Under the pieces are notes generated by a model. The model did no database searches. It was not told the DNA's origin and saw only the letters and a program-made list of their open reading frames with translations. This document shows, one piece after another, positions 26,004-34,988 of a stretch of 64,000 nt of DNA (position 1 is its first letter; the number at the start of each line of letters is the position of its first letter). The position numbers were made by a program, and so were the translations under genes. The stretch is from Paraburkholderia sp. (lineage in GTDB: Bacteria; Pseudomonadota; Gammaproteobacteria; Burkholderiales; Burkholderiaceae), in the NCBI RefSeq assembly GCF_028283785.1, contig NZ_JAPWKB010000019.1, positions 1,074,001 through 1,138,000 on the forward strand, read 5' to 3'.

Positions 26004-26423
26004 AGCACGGCGTCGCCGCCCGCTCAAAACGGTGCGCACGCACAGTAACCGGTCCGGCAGCGTTGCCGGAGCGGGCATCGCCGGGATCATCGAGCCGTCG
26101 TCCCGCGATCGCCGCGCAACTCCCGCGCGGGTTCGAATGAAACTGCACTGAAAACGAAAGTGTCGCGACAACGCGGCAGGACGACGCTCGTCCTGCGCCC
26201 GGCGCGAGGCGCTGCATCGGGCTCTGCGAACGCACCGCGCAAAGCAAGCCCATTTAGCAAGTCGATTTACGCAACCCAAAACACAACAACGCGCCCAGCG
26301 CTCACGCCTGCCAGACGGAAGCAAACCGGTCGATCGCGTCTGCGACCGGCGCCCAAAACCGTGCCTGGCATGGCCGATGCAAATCTTCTTCGATCGCTCT
26401 CGCTGTTCATTCCAGGAGATGTC
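26004..26423. other. Regulatory gap before the NCS1 permease
   Basis: 420 bases without a supported gene. It contains a perfect 10-bp palindrome TGTCGCGACA (26161-26170) and, six bases on, a 9-bp perfect hairpin GCAGGACGA-CGC-TCGTCCTGC (26176-26196). Both could act in control of the permease operon. Confidence 0.5.
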
Positions 26424-27923
26424 ATGGCTCAATTCGGTGCAGCACCCGGTAATCCGGCTCTTCCCGCTTTCGATGGCGGCGACAGCAACGACGGCGACGG
26501 TCCCGGCGATCCGTCCGTGCCGAAGACCTACAGCGAGCGGCTCTACAACGAAGACCTCGCACCTTTGCGCGAGCAGAACTGGAGCGCGTACAACATCTTC
26601 GCATTCTGGATGTCGGACGTGCACAGTGTCGGCGGCTATGTATTCGCGGGCAGTCTGTTTGCGCTCGGCCTGACCAGCTGGCAAGTGCTGATCGCGTTGC
26701 TGGTGGGTATCGGCATCGTCAACGTGTTGTGCAACCTGATCTCCAAACCGAGTCAGCAAAGCGGCGTGCCGTATCCGGTCGCGTGCCGCGCAACCTTCGG
26801 CGTGCTCGGCGCCAATGTTCCCGCGGTGATTCGCGGCCTGATCGCGGTCGCGTGGTACGGCATTCAAACCTATCTTGCATCGAGCGCGCTCGTGATCGTG
26901 CTGCTCAAGTTCATCCCGCAACTGATGCCTTACGCAGACGTCCATCTGCACGGTTTCATGGGGCTGTCCACGGTCGGCTGGGCGGGTTTCATGCTGCTGT
27001 GGGTGTTGCAGGCGTTCGTGTTCTGGCACGGCATGGAGACCATCAAGAAATTCATCGATTTCGCTGGTCCGGCTGTGTATGTCGTGATGTTCATTCTCGC
27101 CGGCTACATGGTGTATCGCGCGGGCTGGCGCAACATCGGGCTGAACCTCGGCGAGGTCAAATATCACGGTGCGCAAGTAGTGCCGGTGATGATTACGGCC
27201 ATCGCGCTGGTGGTGTCGTATTTCTCCGGTCCGATGCTTAATTTTGGGGACTTTTCGCGTTACGGCAAAAGTGCGGCCAGCGTGCGTCGCGGTAATTTCT
27301 GGGGCTTGCCGGTCAACTTCCTCGCGTTTTCGCTGGTGACGGTGATCACCACGTCGGCGACGCTGCCCGTGTTCGGCCAGCTGATTACGGACCCGGTCGA
27401 AACGGTCGGCCGGATCGATTACCCGGTCGCGGTGATTCTCGGTGCGCTGACCTTCACGATTGCGACGATCGGCATCAATATCGTTGCGAATTTCGTGTCG
27501 CCGGCCTTCGATTTCTCGAATGTCGCGCCGCGTCTGATTTCGTGGCGCGCGGGCGGCATGCTCGCGGCGGTCGCGTCGATTTTCATCACGCCGTGGAACC
27601 TGTTCAACAACCCGGCCGTGATCCATTACACGCTCGACGTGCTCGGCTCGTTCATCGGTCCTTTGTACGGCATCCTGATCGTTGACTACTATCTGGTGAA
27701 GCGTCAGAAAGTCGTGCTCGACGATCTGTACACGGTGTCGGAACACGGTGCGTACTGGTATCGCAACGGCGTGAATTACAAGGCCGTGGGCGCGCTGCTG
27801 CCCGCCGCGGTGATTGCGGTGGTCTGCGTGATGACGCCGTCGCTGAACGCGCTCGCGAACTTTTCGTGGTTTATCGGTGCGTTGCTCGGCGGCGCGTTCT
27901 ATCGCGCGCTGACGTTCAAGTAA
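26424..27923 (+). CDS. NCS1-family purine/allantoin/hydantoin permease
   Basis: 499 residues with about 12 membrane segments. NCS1 signatures include NEDLAPLREQNWSAYNIFAFWMSDVHSVGGYVFA and the NPNTTQ-containing racemase gene next door. Related proteins carry cytosine, allantoin, uracil or hydantoins with H+ or Na+. The neighbours (racemase, allantoinase, allantoicase) point to allantoin or a related ureide. The ATG at 26424 has AGGAG seven bases upstream; the frame is open further left but lacks domain content. Confidence 0.9.
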   Translation: MAQFGAAPGNPALPAFDGGDSNDGDGPGDPSVPKTYSERLYNEDLAPLREQNWSAYNIFAFWMSDVHSVGGYVFAGSLFALGLTSWQVLIALLVGIGIVNVLCNLISKPSQQSGVPYPVACRATFGVLGANVPAVIRGLIAVAWYGIQTYLASSALVIVLLKFIPQLMPYADVHLHGFMGLSTVGWAGFMLLWVLQAFVFWHGMETIKKFIDFAGPAVYVVMFILAGYMVYRAGWRNIGLNLGEVKYHGAQVVPVMITAIALVVSYFSGPMLNFGDFSRYGKSAASVRRGNFWGLPVNFLAFSLVTVITTSATLPVFGQLITDPVETVGRIDYPVAVILGALTFTIATIGINIVANFVSPAFDFSNVAPRLISWRAGGMLAAVASIFITPWNLFNNPAVIHYTLDVLGSFIGPLYGILIVDYYLVKRQKVVLDDLYTVSEHGAYWYRNGVNYKAVGALLPAAVIAVVCVMTPSLNALANFSWFIGALLGGAFYRALTFK

Positions 27924-27954
27924 TCGCGTCTGCGCGCACCTTGCAGGAGACGAT

Positions 27955-28701
27955 ATGCGCATCAAACTGATCAACCCGAACACCACGCAACGGATGACCG
28001 ATGCGATGGGCCGATGCGCGCGCGAAGTCGCCGCGCCCGGCACCGAAATCGCGGCGGTGAGTCCGTCGATGGGACCGCCGTCGATCGAAGGCTATTACGA
28101 CGAAGCGTTGGCGACGCCCGGTCTGCTCGCCGAAATCGCCGCCGGCGAGCGTGACGGCTACGACGGCTACGTGATTGCGTGTTTCGGCGATCCCGGCCTG
28201 TATGCCGCGCGCGAACTGGCGCGCGGGCCGGTGATCGGCATCGCGGAAGCGGCGATGCATGCGGCGAGCGTGCTTGCGCCGGGCTTTTCGGTCGTGACGA
28301 CGCTGGCGCGCACCAAAGGCATGGCGTGGCATCTCGCGGAACGCTACGGGATGACGCGCTTTTGCCGCAACGTGCGCGCCACCGATGTCGCGGTTCTCGA
28401 ACTCGACCGGCCGGGGTCGGCGGCGCGCGGGATCATCCTCGACGAATGCCGTCGCGCGCTCGACGAAGACGGTTCCGACGCAATCGTCCTCGGCTGCGCG
28501 GGCATGGCCGAACTGTGCGCGGAAATCGAGAATGCGCTGGGTGTGCCGGTCGTCGAAGGGGTGACGGCGGCGGTCAAATGGGTCGAGGCGCTGGTGTCGT
28601 TGCGTTTGCGCACGGCCAAGCGAGGCGACTACGCGAGGCCTTTGCCGAAGCAATACGACGGGGAATTCGCACGCTTCAGCCCGCCGGGCGACGCGCGCTG
28701 A
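27955..28701 (+). CDS. Hydantoin/allantoin racemase (Asp/Glu racemase superfamily)
   Basis: 248 residues. The two catalytic cysteines of the family are present in IACFGDPG (about residue 79) and LGCAGM (about 180). The N-terminus MRIKLINPNTTQRMTD is typical of HyuA/HpxA-type racemases. In a urate pathway it would interconvert the allantoin enantiomers so that all of it can be hydrolysed by PuuE. Starts 32 bases after the permease with CAGGAGA as ribosome site; co-transcription is likely. Confidence 0.9.
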   Translation: MRIKLINPNTTQRMTDAMGRCAREVAAPGTEIAAVSPSMGPPSIEGYYDEALATPGLLAEIAAGERDGYDGYVIACFGDPGLYAARELARGPVIGIAEAAMHAASVLAPGFSVVTTLARTKGMAWHLAERYGMTRFCRNVRATDVAVLELDRPGSAARGIILDECRRALDEDGSDAIVLGCAGMAELCAEIENALGVPVVEGVTAAVKWVEALVSLRLRTAKRGDYARPLPKQYDGEFARFSPPGDAR

Positions 28702-28765
28702 AGCGTCCTGAAGTGCGGCGGCGGGCGGCCGCGCGCGCGAACTCAGGCGCGGGCGGCGGGCGGCA

Positions 28766-28806
28766 CATACACCTCGTCTGACACGCACTATCTGCGCCGG
28801 TGTATG
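28766..28806. promoter_or_regulatory. Inverted repeat upstream of puuE
   Basis: CATACACC (28766-28773) and GGTGTATG (28799-28806) form perfect 8-bp arms 25 bases apart, followed by a TACACT -10-like element near 28828-28833. A candidate operator for the puuE-uraD-alc-allA block. Confidence 0.4.
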
Positions 28807-28949
28807 GGCGCACCCGAGTGTTTTCGCTACACTGGGTTCCGCCGTGCGCGAATCGGACAACTCCGGTTTTCGACGTGCCGGTTCATGCGGGCGGAGCGAT
28901 TTTCCGTCCATCAACCCGTCTTTTTGCCAACCCGCAGCTTTTCGACACC

Positions 28950-29933
28950 ATGCCACTCGATTCGAACTATCCGCGCGATCTGATCGGCTACGGCCGCCAT
29001 CCGGTGCAGGCAAACTGGCCAGGACGTGCGCGCGTCGCCGTGCAATTCGTGCTGAATTACGAAGAAGGCGGCGAAAACTGCGTGCTGCATGGCGATCCCG
29101 GTTCCGAGCAGTTTCTGTCGGAAATTGTCGGTGCGGCGGCATATCCGGCGCGTCACATGAGCATGGAATCCATCTACGAATACGGTTCGCGCGCGGGCGT
29201 GTGGCGGATTCTGCGCGAGTTCGAAAAGCGCAGCCTGCCGTTGACGGTATTCGGCGTCGGGATGGCGCTGGAGCGTCATCCGGATGTCGCACGCGCGTTT
29301 GTCGAACTCGGCCATGAGATCGCCTGCCACGGCTATCGCTGGATCCATTATCAGGACATGAGCCCGGAGAAAGAAGCGGAGCACATGCGCCTCGGCATGG
29401 AGGCGATCCAGCGCGTCGCGGGCGTGCGTCCGCTCGGCTGGTACACGGGCCGCGACAGTCCCAACACGCACCGTCTGGTGGCCGAATACGGCGGCTTCCT
29501 GTACGACTCGGATTACTACGGCGACGATCTGCCGTTCTGGATGGACGTCGAGGTGACAGGCGGCGCGAAGGTGCCGCAACTGATCGTGCCGTACACGCTC
29601 GACACCAACGACATGCGTTTTGCCAGTCCGCAAGGGTTCAACACGGCGGACCATTTTTTCACGTATCTGCGCGATGCGTTCGACGTGCTGTACGAAGAGG
29701 GCGACGAAGCGCCGAAAATGCTGTCGATCGGCATGCATTGCCGGTTGCTCGGCCGTCCGGGCCGGTTCCGCGCATTGCAGCGCTTTCTCGACCATATCGA
29801 AAAACACGATCGGGTGTGGGTGACGCGGCGGGTCGATATCGCGCAGCACTGGCGCGAACATCATCCGTATCAGTCGTCGGCACGCGACGCCCAATCGGCT
29901 CAACCGTCCGGAAACCGCGAGGTCGCGGAATGA
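28950..29933 (+). CDS. puuE: Allantoinase PuuE (polysaccharide-deacetylase-like)
   Basis: 327 residues. Metal-independent-type allantoinase of the carbohydrate-deacetylase fold that opens allantoin to allantoate. The N-terminus YPRDLIGYGRHPVQANWPG and the segments NYEEGGENCVLHGDP, EYGSRAGVWRILREFEKR, GHEIACHGYRWIHYQ and GWYTGRDSPNTHRLVAEYGGFLYDSDYYGDDLP are hallmarks. The ATG at 28950 gives this canonical start. It overlaps uraD by four bases (ATGA). Confidence 0.95.
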   Translation: MPLDSNYPRDLIGYGRHPVQANWPGRARVAVQFVLNYEEGGENCVLHGDPGSEQFLSEIVGAAAYPARHMSMESIYEYGSRAGVWRILREFEKRSLPLTVFGVGMALERHPDVARAFVELGHEIACHGYRWIHYQDMSPEKEAEHMRLGMEAIQRVAGVRPLGWYTGRDSPNTHRLVAEYGGFLYDSDYYGDDLPFWMDVEVTGGAKVPQLIVPYTLDTNDMRFASPQGFNTADHFFTYLRDAFDVLYEEGDEAPKMLSIGMHCRLLGRPGRFRALQRFLDHIEKHDRVWVTRRVDIAQHWREHHPYQSSARDAQSAQPSGNREVAE

Positions 29934-30451
29934 AGGTTATGCACTACACACTCGACCAGTTGAATCGCATCTCCACCGACGCCTTCGTCGCCGCGCTGTC
30001 GGGGATTTTCGAACACTCGCCGTGGGTCGCGGAAATCGCGGCCGCGCAACGGCCGTATGCCGATATCGACACGCTGGATCGCACGATGTCGCAGGCGGTC
30101 GAAACAGCCGGCGAAGCCCGACAGCTTGCGTTGATCAACGCTCACCCGGAGCTTGCGGGCAAGGCGGCGGTGCGTGGTGAACTGACCGAGGAATCGACGC
30201 GCGAACAAAGCGGCGCGGGCCTCGATCAATGCACGCAACAGGAATTCGACACGCTGGTCCGGTTGAACGACGCGTATCGCGTGAAGTTCGGTTTTCCGTT
30301 CATTCTCGCGGTGCGCGGCTACGACCGGCACGGCATCATCGCCAACTTCGAGGCGCGCGTGAACAACAGTCGCGCGGACGAACTCCGCACGAGTCTCGAC
30401 CAGATTTACCGGATTGCCCGCTTCAGGCTCGACGATCTGATCGATGCGTGA
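29930..30451 (+). CDS. uraD: OHCU decarboxylase UraD
   Basis: 173 residues. Decarboxylates 2-oxo-4-hydroxy-4-carboxy-5-ureidoimidazoline to S-allantoin. Family features include the substrate-loop HPELAGKAA (catalytic His), EQSGAGLDQCTQQEF, LNDAYRVKFGFPFILAVRG and the C-terminal ALRI-like helix ARFRLDDLI. Translation is coupled to puuE by ATGA overlap. It supplies the step between UraH, encoded 8 kb away, and allantoin. Confidence 0.95.
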   Translation: MKVMHYTLDQLNRISTDAFVAALSGIFEHSPWVAEIAAAQRPYADIDTLDRTMSQAVETAGEARQLALINAHPELAGKAAVRGELTEESTREQSGAGLDQCTQQEFDTLVRLNDAYRVKFGFPFILAVRGYDRHGIIANFEARVNNSRADELRTSLDQIYRIARFRLDDLIDA

Positions 30452-30560
30452 GCGTTCGTGACGCGTCGCGCGCGTTCGAGCACTCCACGCGCGTCGATCG
30501 CGCAAAACGAGCACAGGTCAGAAGCGGTTTCAGCACCCCTCAATTTCAAGGAAGACACAG

Positions 30561-31574
30561 ATGGCACTCCCGACTCTCGATCCCAACGCACCCGATTTCA
30601 CGCGCCGCTATGTGAATCTGGCGGACCCGCGTCTCGGCGCCGAGGCGCTCGAAGCCAGCGACGACTTCTTCGCGCCGATGGCGCGGATGCTGAATCCGGA
30701 GCCCGCCGTCTTTATTCCCGGCAAATACGACGAACACGGCAAGTGGATGGACGGCTGGGAAACGCGTCGCAAACGCGTCAGCGGCTATGACTGGTGCATC
30801 GTCAAGCTCGCGCGTCCGGGCGTGATCAAAGGCCTCGATCTCGATACGAGCCATTTCACCGGCAACTTCCCGCCGGCGGCATCGGTCGAAGCGGCGTATG
30901 TCGCGGACGGCGCACCGAACCAGTCCACGCAATGGACCGAGATCGTGCCGTCCACCTCGTTGCAAGGCAACAGCCATCATTATCTCGACGTCGCCGCGGA
31001 CAAGCCGTTCACGCATTTGCGCGTGAACATCTATCCGGACGGCGGCATCGCGCGTCTGCGCGTGTACGGCCAACCGCAAATCGATTGGGCGGGCGCGAGC
31101 CGCACGGAATTGTTCGACCTCGCCGCGATGGAAAACGGCGCGTATCTGGTCGGCGCGAACAACCAGCACTTCGGCTCGGCATCGACGCTGCTGATGCCGG
31201 GACGCGGCGTGAACATGGGCGACGGCTGGGAAACCCGTCGTCGCCGCGAACCGGGCAACGACTGGGCGATCATCGCGCTCGCGCAGCCGGGCGTGATCAA
31301 AAAAATCGAAGTGGATACCGCGCACTTCAAAGGCAACTATCCGGACCGCTGCTCGATCCAGGCCGCGTGCGTCACCGGCGGCACCGATAGCTCGCTGATC
31401 ACGCAAGCCATGTTCTGGCCGGTTCTGCTCGGCGAACAGAAGCTGCAGATGGACAAGCAGCATTACTTCGAAAGCGAACTGGCCGCGCTCGGCCCGGTCA
31501 CGCACGTGCGCTTTAACATCATCCCCGATGGTGGCGTGTCGCGTCTGCGCTTGTGGGGCACGCTCGCATCATGA
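30561..31574 (+). CDS. alc: Allantoicase
   Basis: 337 residues. Hydrolyses allantoate to ureidoglycolate and urea. Two tandem allantoicase (galactose-binding-like) repeats are visible. The first has DGWETRRKRVSGYDWCIVKLARPGVIKGLDLDTSHFTGN, about residues 57-95. The second has DGWETRRRREPGNDWAIIALAQPGVIKKIEVDTAHFKGN, about 222-260. Each ends in a VRFNIIPDGG/LRVNIYPDGG-type motif. It overlaps allA by four bases. Confidence 0.96.
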   Translation: MALPTLDPNAPDFTRRYVNLADPRLGAEALEASDDFFAPMARMLNPEPAVFIPGKYDEHGKWMDGWETRRKRVSGYDWCIVKLARPGVIKGLDLDTSHFTGNFPPAASVEAAYVADGAPNQSTQWTEIVPSTSLQGNSHHYLDVAADKPFTHLRVNIYPDGGIARLRVYGQPQIDWAGASRTELFDLAAMENGAYLVGANNQHFGSASTLLMPGRGVNMGDGWETRRRREPGNDWAIIALAQPGVIKKIEVDTAHFKGNYPDRCSIQAACVTGGTDSSLITQAMFWPVLLGEQKLQMDKQHYFESELAALGPVTHVRFNIIPDGGVSRLRLWGTLAS

Positions 31575-32101
31575 GCAGCGAAACGCAAACGCTCGCCACG
31601 CTGAAAATCGAGCCGCTGACGCGCGAAGCTTTCGCGCCGTTCGGCGACGTGATCGCGCTCGAAGGCGCGAAGCAGATTCCGATCAACCTCGGCACGACGA
31701 TCCGCTATCACGATCTGGCGAAAGTGGACGTGACGGACGAGAGCGGCCGCACGCTGGTGAATCTGTTTCGCGGACAGCCGCGTGCGTTGCCGTTCGAGGT
31801 GAAGATGCTGGAGCGGCATCCGCTCGGCAGTCAGGCGTTCGTGCCGTTGAACGACAAGCCGTATCTGGTGGTGGTCGCGCCGGCCGGCGAACTCGACGAG
31901 GCGAAGATCCGCGCATTCGTCACGAGCGGCTGGCAGGGCGTGAACTATGCAAAAGGCGTCTGGCATCATCCGCTGCTCGCGCTAGACGACGTCAGCGATT
32001 TCATCGTCGTGGATCGCGGCGGCGACGGACTGAACCTGAACGAGCAGGATTTGCGCGCGTCCGTGTGGCTGACGCAGGACGCGATGGACGCGGCTGCCTG
32101 A
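31571..32101 (+). CDS. allA: Ureidoglycolate lyase AllA
   Basis: 176 residues. Releases glyoxylate and urea from ureidoglycolate, closing the route. The cupin-like fold has LTREAFAPFGDVI, FRGQPRALPFEVKMLERHPLGSQAFVPL and the metal/substrate segment KGVWHHPLLAL. The ATG at 31571 overlaps the allantoicase stop (ATGA). A strong terminator follows at 32131, ending the plus-strand block. Confidence 0.95.
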   Translation: MSSETQTLATLKIEPLTREAFAPFGDVIALEGAKQIPINLGTTIRYHDLAKVDVTDESGRTLVNLFRGQPRALPFEVKMLERHPLGSQAFVPLNDKPYLVVVAPAGELDEAKIRAFVTSGWQGVNYAKGVWHHPLLALDDVSDFIVVDRGGDGLNLNEQDLRASVWLTQDAMDAAA

Positions 32102-32130
32102 ACGCTGGGTCACGGCGCACTGCCGAATCG

Positions 32131-32161
32131 AAAACGCCCGCAGCGATGCGGGCGTTTTTGT
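32131..32161. terminator. Intrinsic terminator after allA
   Basis: 10-bp stem AACGCCCGCA / TGCGGGCGTT with a GCGA loop (32133-32156) followed by TTTG and preceded by AAAA. Mainly for the plus strand, possibly bidirectional with the nucleoside hydrolase gene. Confidence 0.85.
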
Positions 32162-32209
32162 TTGTGCGCGTGTTTGTGTGCCGGTGTCTGGCGGAACGTG
32201 ATGCGCCCG

Positions 32210-33175
32210 TTATCGCGCGGCGCAAAGCGTCTGTTCGTACAACGCGAGCATCGCGTCGACCTGTACGCCGATGCACACGGTGCAGCACGGACGCGCGTCC
32301 CAGTCGGGTGCGGGAACCGGCATCGTCGACGGTTTCTGGATGGTTTGTCCGACCGCAATGCCTTCGGTCAGCACGCGCACCGGTCCGCTGCGCGTCGTAT
32401 ACAACTGCGGCGCGACCAGGTACGCGACCGCCGACGAATCGTGCACGTAAATGCCCGCGAGTTGCGCGCTGTCCCGATGAAACTGCTCGTAGTGGCGCGA
32501 CACGTCCCACACGAATTGTCCGGCGGCACCGCCGCGATCGCGGATCGATGCGAGATAGTCCGTCGACATGATCGTGTTTTGCGTGACGTCCAGCCCGACG
32601 ATCGCCACCGGCCACGCCGCGCCGAACACGATATCGGCCGCATCGGGGTCGCCGAGAATGTTCGCTTCCGCCGCGGGCGTCACGTTGCCGAGCACGCCGC
32701 CGGTGCCGAATGCGCCGCCCATCACCACGACCTGTTTGACCAGCGACGCGATCTGCGGGTCGTCGGCCAGCGCGAGCGCGAGATTGGTCAGTGGACCGAC
32801 CGCCAGCAACGTCACTTCGCGAGGATGTGCGCGCACGGTGTCGATGATGAAGCGGTGCGCGGGACGGGCATCGAGCGCCGAACCATCGATCTCGCCGAGT
32901 TCGATATTGCCCAGCGCGTTGTCGCCGTGGATCCACGCGAGCGGCTCGGGCGCGGCGCGCCTGAGCGGCGCGGCGGCGCCGCGCGAAACCGGCACGCCGG
33001 GCGCAAAACGCGACGCGAGGAAGAGGGCGTTGCGCGTCGTGGTGTCGATGGTGGCGTTGCCGAATACGCTCGTCACGCCAAGCAGTTCAATGTCCGGATG
33101 CAACGCCTGGAACACCAGCGCCATCGCATCGTCGACGCCGGGATCGGTGTCGTAAATGACCTTGTGCAGACTCAT
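32210..33175 (-). CDS. Nucleoside hydrolase (IunH family)
   Basis: 321 residues. Cleaves N-glycosidic bonds of ribonucleosides to base + ribose. The calcium-binding N-terminal motif DTDPGVDDAMAL is intact, with VTSVFGNATIDTTTRNAL, AVGPLTNLALAL, KQVVVMGGAF and the late VHDSSAVAYLV motif. Base preference is not readable. It is the last gene of a minus-strand block nupC-type/cdd/hydrolase and overlaps cdd by four bases. Confidence 0.93.
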   Translation of the reverse strand: MSLHKVIYDTDPGVDDAMALVFQALHPDIELLGVTSVFGNATIDTTTRNALFLASRFAPGVPVSRGAAAPLRRAAPEPLAWIHGDNALGNIELGEIDGSALDARPAHRFIIDTVRAHPREVTLLAVGPLTNLALALADDPQIASLVKQVVVMGGAFGTGGVLGNVTPAAEANILGDPDAADIVFGAAWPVAIVGLDVTQNTIMSTDYLASIRDRGGAAGQFVWDVSRHYEQFHRDSAQLAGIYVHDSSAVAYLVAPQLYTTRSGPVRVLTEGIAVGQTIQKPSTMPVPAPDWDARPCCTVCIGVQVDAMLALYEQTLCAAR

Positions 33176-33561
33176 AGATAGAACGCGTCGGGAAGTTGTT
33201 CGCGCGCGGTGGTGTCGCGCGTGTCGCCGCGAATGTTGCCGAGGCGGATCGGCAAGTCCGGGCCGCCGAGTTCGATAATCACCTGGCGGCATGCGCCGCA
33301 CGGCGAGATCGGGCCGTCGGTGTCGCCGGTGACGGCCAGCGCGGCGAACTGGTCGCGTTGATAACCCGCCGCGATCGCGCTGAAAAACGCGGTGCGTTCC
33401 GCGCAATTGCACAAACCGTATGACGCGTTTTCGACATTGCAGCCGTCGAACACGCGGCCGTCGTGCGTCAGCAGCGCCGCGCCGACCTTGAATTTCGAGT
33501 AGGGCGCATACGCGCGCTCCCGCGCGACGTTCGCGCGCTCCAGTAGTTGTTCGAGTGTCAT
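33172..33561 (-). CDS. cdd: Cytidine deaminase
   Basis: 129 residues, the small tetrameric form. Converts (deoxy)cytidine to (deoxy)uridine. The zinc motifs NCAERTAFF (Cys and catalytic Glu) and PCGACRQ are complete, and the N-terminus RAYAPYSKFKVGAALLTHDGRVFDGCNVENASYG is typical. It lies between the transporter and nucleoside hydrolase genes, forming a nucleoside-uptake and salvage operon. Confidence 0.96.
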   Translation of the reverse strand: MTLEQLLERANVARERAYAPYSKFKVGAALLTHDGRVFDGCNVENASYGLCNCAERTAFFSAIAAGYQRDQFAALAVTGDTDGPISPCGACRQVIIELGGPDLPIRLGNIRGDTRDTTAREQLPDAFYL

Positions 33562-33570
33562 GGTGATTCC

Positions 33571-34848
33571 TTATTGAAGCGTGACGAACATGCCCGCGAT
33601 GGTCGCGCTCATCAGGTTCGACAGCGTCGCGGCCAGCACGACGCGCAGGCCGTAGCGCGCGACCTCCGCGCGCCGTTCGGGCGCGACCGCGCTGAAGCCG
33701 CCCGTCAGCACCGCAATCGACGCGAAATTCGCGAAGCCGCACAGCGCGAACGACAGTATCGCAATCGTACGCGGATCGAGCGCCTGGAGGCCCGCGGCCG
33801 TCACGCTCGCCGCATCCTTCAGATACGGCGATAGCGATGCATACGCGACAAACTCGTTGAGAATCAGCTTCTGGCCGAGAAAATTTCCCGCAATCGACGC
33901 TTCGTTCCACGGCACGCCGATCAGATACGCGAGCGGCGCGAAAATCGTGCCGAGAATGGTTTGCAGCGAGAGCCCCGGATGCCCGAACCATCCGCCGATC
34001 CCGCCGACCAGTCCGTTGAGCAGCGCGATCAGGCCGACGAAAGCGATCAGCATCGCGCCGACCATCGCCGCGATCCGCAAGCCGACGGTCGCACCCGAGC
34101 TTGCCGCTTCGATCACGTTCGCCGGGCGTTTTTCGTCGAAGCTGAGATTGTCGAGCGTGACGCGGCTCGGTTCCGTCGAAGGATGGATGATTTTCGCGAA
34201 CAGCAAGCCGCCGGGCACCGCCATAAACGACGCGGCCAGCAGATAGTCGATCCGCACGCCGAGTCCCGCATAGCCGGCGAGGACCGATCCCGCGACCGCC
34301 GCCATTCCGCTCGACATCACCGCAAACATTTCCGCGCCGGTCATATCGCGCGTGAACGGTTTCACGACCGCGGGCATTTCGCTTTGGCCGAGAAAGATGG
34401 TGGTCACCGCCGAAAACGATTCGAGCTTCGATACACCGAGCAGTTTCTGGAAGATCGTGCCGAGCACGATCACGATCCAGCGCATCACGCCGAGGTAGTA
34501 GAGCACCGAGATCAACGCGGTCACGAAGATGATGGCAGGCAGCACGCGCACGGCAAATACGAAACCGCCGTCGCCGAATATCTGGAACATCTTCGTTTGC
34601 ACGAGACCGCCGAACAGGAACTCGATACCGGCCTGGCCGTAACCGAGCACGTTGTTCACGCCGGTGGCCGCCGTGGCGAGCACGGATTTGCCGAACGGCA
34701 CGAACAGCATGAACGCGCCGATGCCGACTTGAGCGATCAACGCGGGCACGACGGTGCGCAATCTGATCGCGCGGCGGTTCGTGGAGAAGAGGTAGGCGAT
34801 CAGCAGCAGCACTGCGATGCCGATCACGTTGCGGGCGATCAGGGTCAT
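33571..34848 (-). CDS. NupC-type concentrative nucleoside transporter
   Basis: 425 residues with the CNT-family layout: N-terminal Nucleos_tra2_N segments (NVIGIAVLLLIAYLFSTNRRAIRLRTV), a gate domain, and the C-terminal domain (IFAPLAYLIGVPWNEASIAGNFLGQKLILNEFVAYASL; FALCGFANFASIAVLTGG). Imports nucleosides with H+ or Na+. It is first in the minus-strand operon and ends nine bases before cdd. Confidence 0.94.
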   Translation of the reverse strand: MTLIARNVIGIAVLLLIAYLFSTNRRAIRLRTVVPALIAQVGIGAFMLFVPFGKSVLATAATGVNNVLGYGQAGIEFLFGGLVQTKMFQIFGDGGFVFAVRVLPAIIFVTALISVLYYLGVMRWIVIVLGTIFQKLLGVSKLESFSAVTTIFLGQSEMPAVVKPFTRDMTGAEMFAVMSSGMAAVAGSVLAGYAGLGVRIDYLLAASFMAVPGGLLFAKIIHPSTEPSRVTLDNLSFDEKRPANVIEAASSGATVGLRIAAMVGAMLIAFVGLIALLNGLVGGIGGWFGHPGLSLQTILGTIFAPLAYLIGVPWNEASIAGNFLGQKLILNEFVAYASLSPYLKDAASVTAAGLQALDPRTIAILSFALCGFANFASIAVLTGGFSAVAPERRAEVARYGLRVVLAATLSNLMSATIAGMFVTLQ

Positions 34849-34988
34849 GTCTCTCGGTATATCGTTGGAATGGCCCGATGCTAAACGAAACGACCGCGAG
34901 AAAAAAATGTTCGGTGCGTTGTTCGGGCGTTCGCTTCGCTTACCTTAAGTATCACGCGAGATCACGCGGGGCCACGCGAGCGTTCCGG

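Noticed and set aside
25311..28043. A 910-codon open frame on the minus strand
   Set aside because: It is antisense to the GntR, permease and racemase genes, which have clear domains; the composition (Arg/His-rich) is typical of a shadow frame.
32210..33991. A 593-residue version of the nucleoside hydrolase
   Set aside because: The extra N-terminal part is antisense/out of frame with cdd and the transporter; the IunH domain starts at 33175 with MSLHKVIYDTDPG.
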